Assembly: GCF_024137965.1 (NCBI RefSeq)
Contig: NZ_CP099975.1
Location: forward strand, 3,100,001-3,164,000
DNA length: 64,000 nucleotides
Reading direction: 5' to 3'
DNA from: Halomonas sp. Y3
GTDB taxonomy: Bacteria > Pseudomonadota > Gammaproteobacteria > Pseudomonadales > Halomonadaceae
The translations under genes and the position numbers were made by a program. The notes under the pieces were generated by a model. It searched no databases and had not been told where the DNA came from. It saw nothing but the letters and a program-made list of their open reading frames with translations. Positions 51,575 through 60,728 of this stretch are shown one piece after another. The first letter of the stretch is position 1; each line of letters starts with the position of its first letter.

Positions 51575-52317
51575 GACGCCACCGCCTCCTCGTCTTGATG
51601 GAACAGAAAGCTGCGAGCCACCGCGGGGTGGCGCAGCAGGGCAGCGGCCGCCTCATAGAGGAAGGCGGTATCGCGCTCGGCAAAGGGACGTGAAATGCGC
51701 TCCTCATGGACGATGCGCGCCGGCGACGGCGACAGCACCACCACCCGGTGGCCCAGGCGCAGCGCCTCGGTCAGGTCGTGGGTCACCAGCAGCGCGGCGA
51801 TGCCGCGACGCGACAGCAGGTCGATCAGCAGCGCCTGGGCCTCGCTGCGCATGCCCACGTCCAGGGCGCTGAAGGGCTCGTCGAGGAGCAGCAGGTCGGC
51901 ATCCACCGCCAGGGCCCGGGCCAGTGCCACCCGCTGCTGCATGCCCCCCGAGAGCTCGTGGGGGAAGTGGTCGAGCCGCTCGCCCAGCCCCAGCTCCTCG
52001 GCCAGGACACGGGCCCGGGACAGCCGCTCCCCGCGGGGCACGCCCAGCGCCTTGAGGCCCAGGGCGATGTTGTCGAGCAGCCTTCGCCAGGGGAGCAGGC
52101 GTCCCTCCTGAAAGACCATGGTGCTGCGGTGAAAGTCATCCAGGACGCGCCCCTCGCCGGGAGGCATCAGACCCGCCGCCAGGCGCAGCAGGGTGGTCTT
52201 GCCACAGCCGGAAGGCCCCACCAGGCAGACCGACTCGCCGGGGGCGATCTCGAGGTCGATGCCGTCGATAATCCGCGACATGCCCAGCACATGGCCCACA
52301 CTCTCGAGTCTCAGCAT
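51571..52317 (-). CDS. ABC importer ATPase (NitT/TauT type)
   Basis: A 248-aa ATPase: Walker A LVGPSGCGKTTLLRLAAG near residue 35, signature ELSGGMQQRVALARAL near 128, Walker B LLLLDEPFSALD near 150. It resembles SsuB/TauB. Start 52317 lies 1 bp after the permease stop, and its end overlaps the binding-protein start by 4 bp, so the operon is tightly coupled. Confidence 0.88.
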   Translation of the reverse strand: MLRLESVGHVLGMSRIIDGIDLEIAPGESVCLVGPSGCGKTTLLRLAAGLMPPGEGRVLDDFHRSTMVFQEGRLLPWRRLLDNIALGLKALGVPRGERLSRARVLAEELGLGERLDHFPHELSGGMQQRVALARALAVDADLLLLDEPFSALDVGMRSEAQALLIDLLSRRGIAALLVTHDLTEALRLGHRVVVLSPSPARIVHEERISRPFAERDTAFLYEAAAALLRHPAVARSFLFHQDEEAVAS

Positions 52318-52318
52318 C

Positions 52319-53113
52319 TCAGTGTCCTCCTCGCCCGGCCTGGCGCCAGGGCTCCATGCGGCGCTGCAGCGGGCGCAGCAGGCCGTGCTCGGCGGCCAGC
52401 AGCAGCGCCACCACCAGCACGATCCAGGCCATGGCGGCCGCGGTATCCAGGTTGACCCGCGCCATGGCCAGCCCCGCCCCGATGCCATCCTCGGTGGCAA
52501 ACAGCTCGGCCATCACCGCCACCTTCCAGGCCACCCCCAGGGCAGTCACCAGGGCGGGAAAGACGTAGGAGACGATATGCGGCAGGGTGATATCCATGAA
52601 GCGCATCAGCGGTGGCAGCCTGAACACCTCGGCCATCTCCTGCAGCCGGCGGTCCAGGGTGAGGGCGCCCATCTGGGCGCCGGCAAAGGTCACCGGCAGC
52701 GTCGTCGCCATCACCGTATAGACCGCCGCCATCGAGCCGCTGCCGAACCAGAGAATGGCCAGCACGATCCAGGCGATGGGAGGAATGCCCAGCAGCACCG
52801 TGGAGACCGGCTCCAGGGCGCGCCCCAGGGTGCGCGACATGCCCGCCAGCAGGCCCAGGGCGGTTCCCGCCAGCCCGGCCAGGGCAAAGCCCAGCATGGC
52901 CCGCCAGGTGGTGGCCCAGATAGCACCGGCCGCCTCCCCTGCCTGCCACAGCCCGGCCAGGGCCGCCAGCGCATCCCGCGGCCCGGGCAGCAGGAAGCTG
53001 CCGTAGGCCAGGCTGCCCCACTCCCACAGCGCCACGAACAGCAGGATCCCGGTCAGGCTTCCGCCCCAGCCGAGCAGGGTCGCCACGCCCCTTGATGGCA
53101 GCGAACCTTTCAT
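52319..53113 (-). CDS. ABC importer permease (NitT/TauT type)
   Basis: A 264-aa inner-membrane permease with about six helices and the EAA loop region LQEMAEVFRLPPLMRFMDIT near residue 165, as in SsuC/TauC. It is first in the operon permease-ATPase-binding protein-NnrS. Start 53113 is the most likely; an in-frame ATG at 53188 would put the Fnr-like box inside the coding region and is disfavoured. Confidence 0.86.
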   Translation of the reverse strand: MKGSLPSRGVATLLGWGGSLTGILLFVALWEWGSLAYGSFLLPGPRDALAALAGLWQAGEAAGAIWATTWRAMLGFALAGLAGTALGLLAGMSRTLGRALEPVSTVLLGIPPIAWIVLAILWFGSGSMAAVYTVMATTLPVTFAGAQMGALTLDRRLQEMAEVFRLPPLMRFMDITLPHIVSYVFPALVTALGVAWKVAVMAELFATEDGIGAGLAMARVNLDTAAAMAWIVLVVALLLAAEHGLLRPLQRRMEPWRQAGRGGH

Positions 53114-53174
53114 GAGCCAACCCCACCTGAAAACAAGAATGATTCGATTTTGCTTTATCCGGCCATATCGGACG

Positions 53175-53188
53175 TTGACGCCCGTCAA
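53175..53188. promoter_or_regulatory. Perfect Dnr/Nnr-like box upstream of the ABC-nnrS operon
   Basis: TTGAC-GCCC-GTCAA, a perfect palindrome matching the core of Dnr/NnrR/Fnr-family sites, 62 bp before the permease start. A GATAAA -10 candidate for the minus strand lies at 53154-53159. Confidence 0.65.
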
Positions 53189-53239
53189 CCGAATCGCCGA
53201 TGGCGACCCTGGCCGCGCTCGCCTAGTCGGTCGCGACCC

Positions 53240-53253
53240 GTGACCTGAGTCAA
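53240..53253. promoter_or_regulatory. Second Dnr/Nnr-like box, upstream of the TonB receptor
   Basis: GTGAC-CTGA-GTCAA, one mismatch. TATATT at 53278-53283 would place the box about 44 bp upstream of the start of transcription, near the class II activator position. Confidence 0.5.
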
Positions 53254-53308
53254 AATACGAATCTAAATAAGATGCATTATATTCTCATCTTTATCGAGGA
53301 GGCTCCAG

Positions 53309-55405
53309 ATGTCACTGCACCCCCGCTTTCACCGACTCACTCCCCTTGCGCTGGCCGTGGCCACTGCTGCCGGCTTCAGCCTGACCGCCTCGGCCCAGGA
53401 AGGCCCCGCCACCCTCTCCACCCTGACCGTGACCGCCAAGGGGTATGAGGCCGATACCCTGGACACCCCCAGCGCCACCCTCACCCTGGACGCCAGCGAG
53501 GCCTCCGCCACCGCAGGCGTCGGCAGCCTCTTCCGCGGCCAGCCGGGCACGGCGGTGCAGAGCGACGGCGCCTGGGGGCAGAACCCGGTGCTGCGAGGGC
53601 TCCAGAAGGAGAGCATCGTGCTGCAGGTGGACGGCGTGCGTCTCAACTCGGCCCAGCCCCAGGGCGCTCTGGCCTCCTTCGCCAGCCTGGGACTGCTGGA
53701 GAGCATCGAGGTGGTCAAGGGGCCCGGCTCGGTGCTGCACGGCTCGGGGGCCCTGGGGGGAGCGGTCAACCTGCGTACCCCTGACGCCACCTTCACCGAC
53801 ACCGCCACCCTCCAGGGGCGGGTATCGGCCAGCGCCGGGAGCGTCGACAAGAGCCTGGGCGGCGGCGCCCTCCTGCAGGCCGCCAACCCCGACCATGCCC
53901 TGGTGCTGGGTGCCACCGGGCGCGACGTGGGGGACTACGACACTCCGGAGGGGCGGGTCGAGAACAGCGGCTTCGAGTCGCACGCCTTCCTCGCCAAGTA
54001 CGCCTTCCGGCTGGCCGAGGGCCACCGCCTGCAGCTCAACCTCCAGTACCAGGAGGATCGCGATGTCTGGTATCCCGGCTCGACCAAGAACGCGCCGGAG
54101 CCTTTACGGGAGGAGCTAGGACTTCTCAGTATCCACTCCCCGCGCCAGGAGCGGGAGCTCTACGAGCTGAGCTACGAGGGCGAGGTGGGCCCCGGCACCC
54201 TGGAGACCAGCCTCTACCGCCAGGAGGTGTTCCGCCAGATTCGCGGCTACTCCAGCGGCCTGGACCGCAACCAGGTGCGCAACGACGTCACCTTCACCAC
54301 CGACGGCGCCCGCGCCCAGTACCGTCTGCCCCTGGGCGAGCGCCACCTGCTGACCCTGGGAGCCGAGGCCTGGGAGATGAGCGGCGACCCCCAGCGCTTC
54401 CGCTTCCAGGGGGCGAGCAATGATGAGGTTGCCAGCTCACCCTTCCGCAACGGCTTGATCGAGAGCCGCGGTGTCTTCGTGCAGGACGAGGTGATGTTCG
54501 ACGACTGGACCCTGATGCTGGGGGCGCGCTATGACAGCGTGACCGGCGACGCCGACGTCAAGGGCAGCGGGCCCGGCGCCACCACCGAGGGGCTCAGAAA
54601 CACCAGCGACACCCTCTCCTGGTCCGTTGGCGCCATCTACAACGCCTCGCCGCTGCTCAACCCCTACGTGAGCCTCGGCTCCGCCTACCGCGCCCCGGAC
54701 ATGCGCGAGCGCTTCGAGGACGCCGAGCGCGGCGACGGCTTCTTCCACCTGGGCAACCCCCAGCTCGACCCCGAGCAGTCCACCAGTCTGGAGATCGGCC
54801 TGAAGGGGCGCAGCGAGCGCGGCGAGTACCAGCTGGCGGCCTTCCATACCCGCATCGACGACTATATCGCCGGGCGAGTCACCGGCCTGACCAACCCGCA
54901 GGGCACCCCGATCAAGCGCACCGAGAACCTGGACCGGGTGGAGATTCAGGGGGTGGAGGCGGGCTTCGTCGTGCCGCTGGAGGGCGACCTGGGGGGAGGC
55001 GACTGGCGGCTGACCGGCAGCGCCACCTGGCTGCGCGGCACCAACAAGCAGGATGACGAGCCGCTCTTCCAGATGCCCGCCCCGGAGGCCACCCTGGGCA
55101 TCGGCCAGCGCCCCGAACAGGGCTTTCACTGGCACGCCCAGGTGCGCGGCGTGGCCAGGCAGGATAGAACGGCGGACAGCTTCTCGAACGACACCGAACG
55201 GGCCACCCCGGGCTATGCCACCGCGGATCTCACTCTGGGCTGGAGCTTCGGCCCGGCGGGGGGCTTCAGCGACCTGGAGGCGGGGCTCGAGCTCACCAAC
55301 CTCTTCGACCGCGGCTATCGCGAGCATCTCACCGACCAGCCGGAGGGGGGCGATCTGCTGGCGCCCGGCCGCGGCGCCCTGCTGAGCCTGCGCGGGCGCT
55401 TCTGA
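53309..55405 (+). CDS. TonB-dependent outer-membrane receptor
   Basis: A 698-aa receptor. Signal peptide ending ...LTASAQ near residue 30, a TonB-box-like STLTVTA, plug domain about 45-165 (PVLRGLQKESIVLQVDGVRL; IEVVKGPGSVLHGSGALGGA), then a beta-barrel ending in an aromatic residue (RGALLSLRGRF). The NPxL and YRAPDMRERFE blocks resemble heme/siderophore receptors of the HmuR group, but no ligand motif is decisive and there are no cysteines as in copper receptor OprC. AGGAGG precedes the ATG. Divergent from the ABC-nnrS operon with Dnr-like boxes between, so probably the outer-membrane entry for the same ligand. Confidence 0.85.
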   Translation: MSLHPRFHRLTPLALAVATAAGFSLTASAQEGPATLSTLTVTAKGYEADTLDTPSATLTLDASEASATAGVGSLFRGQPGTAVQSDGAWGQNPVLRGLQKESIVLQVDGVRLNSAQPQGALASFASLGLLESIEVVKGPGSVLHGSGALGGAVNLRTPDATFTDTATLQGRVSASAGSVDKSLGGGALLQAANPDHALVLGATGRDVGDYDTPEGRVENSGFESHAFLAKYAFRLAEGHRLQLNLQYQEDRDVWYPGSTKNAPEPLREELGLLSIHSPRQERELYELSYEGEVGPGTLETSLYRQEVFRQIRGYSSGLDRNQVRNDVTFTTDGARAQYRLPLGERHLLTLGAEAWEMSGDPQRFRFQGASNDEVASSPFRNGLIESRGVFVQDEVMFDDWTLMLGARYDSVTGDADVKGSGPGATTEGLRNTSDTLSWSVGAIYNASPLLNPYVSLGSAYRAPDMRERFEDAERGDGFFHLGNPQLDPEQSTSLEIGLKGRSERGEYQLAAFHTRIDDYIAGRVTGLTNPQGTPIKRTENLDRVEIQGVEAGFVVPLEGDLGGGDWRLTGSATWLRGTNKQDDEPLFQMPAPEATLGIGQRPEQGFHWHAQVRGVARQDRTADSFSNDTERATPGYATADLTLGWSFGPAGGFSDLEAGLELTNLFDRGYREHLTDQPEGGDLLAPGRGALLSLRGRF

Positions 55406-55439
55406 CATCTTGTCTCGGCGGCGGGTGCCCCTGCTGCCC

Positions 55440-56636
55440 TCAGCCCTCCGCCATCGCCTTCACCTGCTCGACGATATGGGCACCGATGGGGATGGCGGAG
55501 GTCGCCGCGGGCGACGGGGCATTGCCCACATTGAGGGTGCGCCGGGTGTTCACGAACAGGAAGTCGTCGACCAGCCTGCCATCCCGGGAGACCGCCTGGG
55601 CGCGCACCCCGGCCGGGTAAGGCTCGAGGTCCTCGAGGGTCAGGCTCGGGCAGTACTTGCGCACCAGCTCCAGATACCCCCGCTTGTAGAGGGAGTTCTT
55701 CATCTCCACGAGACCCGGCCGCAGGTTCTTGCCCAGCACCTTGAGGATGCCGGGGTTGGTGAACATCCGCGCCATGTCGGTGAGCGAGATATCGCGCTTG
55801 TGGTAGCCCTCGCGCTTGAGCGCCAGCACCGCGTTGGGACCCACGGTGACGCTGCCGTCGATCATCCGCGTCAGGTGCACGCCCAGGAAGGGCATCGAGG
55901 GGTCGGGGATCGGATAGATCAGGTGGTTGACGATGGCATTGTGCTTCGCCGGCAGGCGGTAGTACTCGCCCCGGAAGGGACAGATGGTGAAACCCGGATC
56001 CCGGCCCAGCAGGCGGATCACCCGGTCGGCCATCAGCCCCGAACAGGTCACCAGGTAGCGGCCGGTGAACTCGCCGCCGCCGCTCTTCACCACCACCTCC
56101 TGGCTGCGCTCCTCCAGGCCGGTCACTTCGCAGCCGTAGCGGATCTCGCCGCCCATGCGCTCGAACTCGGCGGCCATGGCGCGGGTCACCGCGGCGTAGT
56201 CGACGATGCCGCTGGAGGGCACGAAGATGCCGCCGACCCCGGTGATATTGGGCTCGCGCTCGGCGAGTTCGCCAGCCGATAGCCACTCGCGCTCCAGGCC
56301 ATTGGCCGCGGTGCGCTCCCAGAGCGCCTGCATGCGCTCCATCTCGAGCTCGCTGGTGGCCACCAGCAGCTTGCCGCAGGTGTCATAGGGGATGTCGTGG
56401 GCCTGGCAGAACTCGACGGTGGCGCGATTGCCGGCCAGGCAGAAGCGCGCCTTGAGGCTGCCCGGCGTGTAGTAGACGCCGGCGTGGATCACGCCGCTGT
56501 TGTGGCCGGTCTGGTGCATGGCCGGCCCCGCCTCCTTCTCCAGCAGCAGCATGCGCCGCTCCGGGTAGGCCTGCTTGAGCTGCATGGCGGTGGACATCCC
56601 CAGGATGCCGCCGCCGATGATGATGAAATCGTGCAT
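55440..56636 (-). CDS. lhgO: L-2-hydroxyglutarate oxidase/dehydrogenase
   Basis: A 398-aa FAD enzyme oxidising L-2-hydroxyglutarate to 2-oxoglutarate with electrons to the quinone pool. FAD motif DFIIIGGGILGMSTAMQL at the N-terminus, GHNSGVIHAGVYYTPGSLKA near residue 47, and FRGEYYRLPAKHN near 235 are LhgO signatures. Start 56636 has GGGAGAGA upstream; the frame extends to 56708 without a better start. It follows csiD by 112 bp on the same strand, completing glutarate to 2-oxoglutarate conversion. Confidence 0.93.
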   Translation of the reverse strand: MHDFIIIGGGILGMSTAMQLKQAYPERRMLLLEKEAGPAMHQTGHNSGVIHAGVYYTPGSLKARFCLAGNRATVEFCQAHDIPYDTCGKLLVATSELEMERMQALWERTAANGLEREWLSAGELAEREPNITGVGGIFVPSSGIVDYAAVTRAMAAEFERMGGEIRYGCEVTGLEERSQEVVVKSGGGEFTGRYLVTCSGLMADRVIRLLGRDPGFTICPFRGEYYRLPAKHNAIVNHLIYPIPDPSMPFLGVHLTRMIDGSVTVGPNAVLALKREGYHKRDISLTDMARMFTNPGILKVLGKNLRPGLVEMKNSLYKRGYLELVRKYCPSLTLEDLEPYPAGVRAQAVSRDGRLVDDFLFVNTRRTLNVGNAPSPAATSAIPIGAHIVEQVKAMAEG

Positions 56637-56748
56637 CTTGTCTCTCCCGCTGAATTCGCGCTCGCCGAACACGCGAAAGCCACGCCGCCAAGGCGTGGCC
56701 AGGTTCATAGCATGACAACCGTCCGGGCTGCCGTCACTTCAGGCGCCA

Positions 56749-57729
56749 TCACACCTGGCAAGGGTTGCGCAGGGTCTTGGCGTGGGTGAAGTAGCCGCGC
56801 TGGCGCATCAGCTCGCGGCGCAGATCGGGGTGCGGCGTGAAGCGGTCGCGGCCGTGCAGCCAGAAGTGGTTGTTGATCAGCAGGAAGCTGCCGACCGGGT
56901 TGGGCAGGGAGACGATGGCCGGGCTGTTCTCCAGGGACTCGGAGAGGTCGGTCAGCCAGTTGCCCTCTTCATAGTCCTTGGGCTGCACGAACTGGTCGAT
57001 GTAGGCCATGACCGGACGCCCTTCGCAGTCCACGTCGAACACCGGGTGGAAGACGTCGCGGGCTACGTTCTTGCTGGGCGGCGCGGTCCAGCGCATCGGG
57101 CGATGGGCCAGCGGATGGGCGAAGAACTGCTCCAGGCCTTCCCAGTCGTCCAGGTGCAGCAGCAGGGAGTTGCCGCCCTCCATGTTCTGCTCGTCGATCT
57201 TCATCATCAGCACGTAGTCGGTGTCCTGCTCGACGAAGGTGCCGTCGTTGTGCAGCTCCATGACCCGGTGCGGCTGGCGCAGGTAGGAGTCGGAGTTATC
57301 GACGTTCTTGACCACGAAGCGCGCGTAGTACTGGCCGCTCATGGCGTCGTAGTTGGAGCGCCCCATCAGGTGGGCCACGGCGGTGGACACCTTGACCATG
57401 TCCTCGGCCTGCTCCACGGAGTCGAGCCCTTCCATCACCACCTGGAAACCGCCGGTGGCGCGATCCACCAGGGTATTGACCAGCACGGGCTGCAGGGTGT
57501 TGTCGCACAGGTCGTCGAGGATCTTCGCCACGCGGAAGCGCAGCATCGACTTGTACTCCAGCGCCTGTACCGGCCACTCGGCCACGGCTTCCAGGAAGGC
57601 GCTGACGACCTCGCGGGAGATGGTCAGCTGAAGCAGGCGGGGCGAGGCGGCAGACGGCGCCAGGGTGAAGCCGCGGATGTCGGCGGGCAGCGGCATGGCG
57701 ACGGCGGGAAGCTGGGTCAGGATCGACAT
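56749..57729 (-). CDS. glaH: Glutarate 2-hydroxylase CsiD
   Basis: A 326-aa Fe(II)/2-oxoglutarate-dependent dioxygenase that hydroxylates glutarate to L-2-hydroxyglutarate. Iron ligands are in [20 protein letters not shown] (HxD, near residue 160) and the distal His in [12 protein letters not shown] near 292, with a following Arg for 2-oxoglutarate. Start 57729 ([13 protein letters not shown]) matches the family N-terminus. Upstream lies an AT-rich promoter segment (57,765-57,835). It is separated from gabT by two terminator hairpins, so it forms its own operon with lhgO. Confidence 0.93.
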   Translation of the reverse strand: MSILTQLPAVAMPLPADIRGFTLAPSAASPRLLQLTISREVVSAFLEAVAEWPVQALEYKSMLRFRVAKILDDLCDNTLQPVLVNTLVDRATGGFQVVMEGLDSVEQAEDMVKVSTAVAHLMGRSNYDAMSGQYYARFVVKNVDNSDSYLRQPHRVMELHNDGTFVEQDTDYVLMMKIDEQNMEGGNSLLLHLDDWEGLEQFFAHPLAHRPMRWTAPPSKNVARDVFHPVFDVDCEGRPVMAYIDQFVQPKDYEEGNWLTDLSESLENSPAIVSLPNPVGSFLLINNHFWLHGRDRFTPHPDLRRELMRQRGYFTHAKTLRNPCQV

Positions 57730-57764
57730 GTCAGGGTCTCCAGGGGGTGAGAGGGTGACTGCCC

Positions 57765-57835
57765 TCCAAAAATATCTACATTTTTGCTTTATGTCAAAAT
57801 ATATATTTAATGGCGATATAACTTCCTCGCCTGCC
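57765..57835 (-). promoter_or_regulatory. AT-rich promoter segment of glaH-lhgO
   Basis: A 70-bp island of A/T in GC-rich DNA directly upstream of glaH, with several -10-like sequences on the minus strand (for example around TATATATTTTGAC). The TGGTCCA elements seen at gabD are absent, so glaH-lhgO probably answers to a different regulator. Confidence 0.4.
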
Positions 57836-57846
57836 CTCAAGAACGA

Positions 57847-57875
57847 CACCGCCGAGGCCAGGGGCCTCGGCGGTG
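57847..57875. terminator. Second hairpin between gabT and glaH
   Basis: CACCGCCGAGGCC at 57847-57859 pairs perfectly with 57863-57875 across a 3-nt loop. No T tract. Confidence 0.6.
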
Positions 57876-57897
57876 AACGCCACGTGAGCGGAAGGAA

Positions 57898-57919
57898 CGG
57901 GCCGGGCGCACCCGGCCCG
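57898..57919 (-). terminator. Terminator of gabT
   Basis: CGGGCCGGG-CGCA-CCCGGCCCG, a 9-bp perfect stem 2 bp after the gabT stop on the minus strand. With the hairpin at 57847 it forms a tandem terminator. Confidence 0.65.
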
Positions 57920-57921
57920 CC

Positions 57922-59208
57922 TCAGGCGGTGATCGCCTCGAGGGAGTGCTCGATGATGGCGAGCCCCTCCTCCAGCACCGCGGAGGGGGCAGTGATCGGC
58001 ACCAGCACCCGGATGGTGTTGCCGTAGAAACCGCAGGAGAGCAGGATCAGTCCCTGCTCGCGGGCCTTGGCGCAGAGCGCCTGGGCCTGGGCCGGGTCCG
58101 GCCGACCCTCGGCATCGAGCAGCTCGAAGGCCGCCATGGCGCCCAGGTTGCGCGCATGGCCCACCGGGGCGAAGCGCTCCTGCCAGACCGCGAAGCGCTC
58201 GGCCAGCAGGCGGCCCATCTGCTCGCTGCGCTCTAGGATGTTCTCCTCTTCGATGGCGTCGAACACCGCCAGCGCGGCCGCGCAGGAGAGCGGGTTGCCG
58301 CTGTAGGTGCCGCCCAGGGAGCCCGGCCCGGAGGAGTCCATCACCTCGGCGGTGCCCACCACCGCCGAGAGCGGCATGCCGTTGGCCAGGGACTTGGCGG
58401 TGGTCAGCATGTCGGCCTCGATGCCGCTGTGCTCCAGCGCGAAGAGCTTGCCGGTACGCGCGAAGCCCGACTGCACCTCGTCGACGATCAGCAGGATGCC
58501 GTGGCGGTCGCAGAGCGCGCGCAGCGCCTTGAGGTACTCCGGCGAGGCGATATAGAAGCCGCCCTCCCCCTGCACCGGCTCGATGACGATGGCCGCCACC
58601 CGGTGAGCCGGGATGTCGGTCTTGAAGAGCTTCTCGATGCCCTCGAGCGCCATCTCGTCGCTGATGCCGTGCAGCGGGTTGGGATACGGCGCGCGATAGA
58701 CGTCACCCGGCATCGGGCCGAAGTCATTCTTGTAGGGCAGCACCTTGCCGGTCATGGCCAGGGTCATCATGGTGCGGCCGTGGAAGGCGCCGTCGAAGGT
58801 GATGACGCCGGAGCGGCCGGTGGCGGCGCGGGCGATCTTGACCGCGTTCTCCAGCGCCTCGGCGCCGGTGTTGACCAGCATCGCCTTGCGCTCCGGGCCC
58901 TTGACCGGGGCCTTCTCGCAGAGCCGCTGGCAGAGCTGGATATAGGGGGCGTAGGAGATCACCGCCGAGCAGGTGTGCATGACGCGCTCGAGCTGGTCCT
59001 GCACGGCCTTGACGATGCGCGGGTGGCGGTGGCCCAGGTTGAGCACGCCGATGCCGCCGGCGAAGTCGATCCAGCGCTGGCCGTCCTCGTCCCACAGCTC
59101 GGCGTTCTCGGCGCGGGCCACGAACTGGGCGGTGGGAGTGGCGGCGCCGTTGGCCACGAAGCGCTTCTTGAGCTCGTTGAGCTCGGCGTTGGTGAAGGTC
59201 TGGGTCAT
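57922..59208 (-). CDS. gabT: 4-Aminobutyrate / 5-aminovalerate transaminase
   Basis: A 428-aa class III PLP aminotransferase transferring the omega-amino group of GABA or 5-aminovalerate to 2-oxoglutarate. PLP site in the LLIVDEVQSGFARTGKLFA block near residue 240, followed by the lysine in TTAKSLANGMPLS near 268; NTGAEALENAVKIARAATGR near 110 and FDGAFHGRTMMTLAMTGK near 135 are family blocks. Start 59208. It follows gabD by 37 bp in a gabD-gabT operon. Whether the main substrate is GABA or 5-aminovalerate is not decided by sequence; glaH-lhgO next door favours the lysine/glutarate route, and gadB at 2,207 provides GABA. Confidence 0.93.
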   Translation of the reverse strand: MTQTFTNAELNELKKRFVANGAATPTAQFVARAENAELWDEDGQRWIDFAGGIGVLNLGHRHPRIVKAVQDQLERVMHTCSAVISYAPYIQLCQRLCEKAPVKGPERKAMLVNTGAEALENAVKIARAATGRSGVITFDGAFHGRTMMTLAMTGKVLPYKNDFGPMPGDVYRAPYPNPLHGISDEMALEGIEKLFKTDIPAHRVAAIVIEPVQGEGGFYIASPEYLKALRALCDRHGILLIVDEVQSGFARTGKLFALEHSGIEADMLTTAKSLANGMPLSAVVGTAEVMDSSGPGSLGGTYSGNPLSCAAALAVFDAIEEENILERSEQMGRLLAERFAVWQERFAPVGHARNLGAMAAFELLDAEGRPDPAQAQALCAKAREQGLILLSCGFYGNTIRVLVPITAPSAVLEEGLAIIEHSLEAITA

Positions 59209-59245
59209 GGTGAGATCCTGGCAGAGTGTGGGTGACGCGGGGGGC

Positions 59246-60700
59246 TCAGAGCCCACCCACGCAGACGTACTTGAGCTCGGTGAACTCCTCGAGGCCGTGG
59301 CGCGAGCCCTCGCGGCCGAGGCCCGACTCCTTGACGCCGCCGAAGGGGGCAAGCTCGGTGGAGATGATCCCCTCGTTGACGCCGACCATGCCGTACTCGA
59401 GCCCCTCCATGACGCGCCAGATGCGGCGGTAGTCCCGGGCGTAGAAGTAGGCGGCCAGGCCAAAGGGGGTATCGTTGGCCATGGCGATCGCCTCCTCCTC
59501 GTCGCGGAAGCGGAACACCGGCGCCAGCGGGCCGAAGGTCTCCTCGCTGGCCACGGCCATCTCCGGAGTGGCATCGGCGATCACGGTGGGGGCGTAGAAG
59601 CTCTGGCCCAGCGCATGGAGGGTGCCGCCGCACAGCAGCCGCCCGCCCTTGGCCACGGCGTCATCCACGTGACGCTGTACCTTGTCGACGGCGGCCTGGT
59701 TGATCAGCGGGCCGATCATCACGCCCGGCTCGCGGCCGTCACCCACCGGCATCGCCGCGACCTTCGCGGCCAGGGCCTCGACGAAGGCGTCGTAGATTCC
59801 CTCCTGGACCAGGAAGCGGTTGGTGCAGACGCAGGTCTGGCCGGCGTTGCGGTACTTGGAGGCGATGGCCCCGGCCACGGCGGCGTCGAGGTCAGCGTCG
59901 TCGAAGACGATGAAGGGGGCGTTGCCGCCGAGCTCCATGGAGGCCTTCTTGACGGTGCCGGCGCACTGGGCCAGCAGCTTCTTGCCCACCGGGGTGGAGC
60001 CGGTGAAGGAGACCTTGCGCACGCGGGGGTCGGTGGTCAGCACCTCGCCCACCGACGCGGGGCTCGCCGCGGTGACCACGTTGATCACCCCGGCCGGGAT
60101 GCCGGCCTCGCGGGCCAGGCGCGCCAGGGCCAGGGCGGTGAGCGGGGTCGCCTCGGCGGGCTTGATCACCACGGTGCAGCCGGCGGCGATGGCCGGGGCG
60201 CACTTGCGGGTGATCATCGCCATGGGGAAGTTCCAGGGCGTGATGGCCGCCACCACGCCGATCGGCTCGCGCAGCACCAGCAGGCGCTTGTCGGCGGCAT
60301 GGGTCGGCAGGGTCTCGCCGGCCATGCGCTTGGCCTCCTCGGCGAAGTACTCGATGAAGCTGGCGCCGTAGGTCACCTCGCCGCGGGATTCCGCCAGCGG
60401 CTTGCCCTGCTCCAGGGTCATCAGCTCGGCCAGCCCCTCGGCCTCTTCCTGGATGCGCAGGAACCAGGCGCGCAGCAGGGCGGCGCGCTCCTTGGCCGTG
60501 GTCTTCTTCCAGGCGGCGCCGGCCGCCTCGGCGGCGGCCACCGCCTGGCGGGTCTCGTCGGCACCCAGGTCGGCCACCTGGGCCAGCCGCTCACCGGTGG
60601 CGGGGTTGGTCACGGGGAAGCTTGCGCTGCCGGTCAGCCAGGCCTCGCCCACCAGGGCGGCGGCCGTGCCGTCGATCAACAGCGAGTCGATCAGCGTCAT
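59246..60700 (-). CDS. gabD: Succinate-/glutarate-semialdehyde dehydrogenase
   Basis: A 484-aa NAD(P)-dependent aldehyde dehydrogenase oxidising succinic or glutaric semialdehyde. ALDH blocks: ITPWNFPMAMITRKCAPAIA near residue 150, VSFTGSTPVGKKLLAQCAG near 233, MELGGNAPFIVFDDADLDAA near 255 with the catalytic Glu, and NAGQTCVCTNRFLVQ near 288 with the nucleophile Cys. First gene of gabD-gabT. A composite MocR-type element (60,729-60,790) lies immediately upstream, ending 28 bp before the ATG. Confidence 0.94.
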   Translation of the reverse strand: MTLIDSLLIDGTAAALVGEAWLTGSASFPVTNPATGERLAQVADLGADETRQAVAAAEAAGAAWKKTTAKERAALLRAWFLRIQEEAEGLAELMTLEQGKPLAESRGEVTYGASFIEYFAEEAKRMAGETLPTHAADKRLLVLREPIGVVAAITPWNFPMAMITRKCAPAIAAGCTVVIKPAEATPLTALALARLAREAGIPAGVINVVTAASPASVGEVLTTDPRVRKVSFTGSTPVGKKLLAQCAGTVKKASMELGGNAPFIVFDDADLDAAVAGAIASKYRNAGQTCVCTNRFLVQEGIYDAFVEALAAKVAAMPVGDGREPGVMIGPLINQAAVDKVQRHVDDAVAKGGRLLCGGTLHALGQSFYAPTVIADATPEMAVASEETFGPLAPVFRFRDEEEAIAMANDTPFGLAAYFYARDYRRIWRVMEGLEYGMVGVNEGIISTELAPFGGVKESGLGREGSRHGLEEFTELKYVCVGGL

Positions 60701-60728
60701 GGGGGTCTCCTCTTGTCGGTATGGGGAA

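Noticed and set aside
53130..53160. A possible Fur box in the AT-rich sequence before the ABC permease gene
   Set aside because: The match to the Fur consensus is too poor to call, and the region already contains stronger Dnr-like palindromes.
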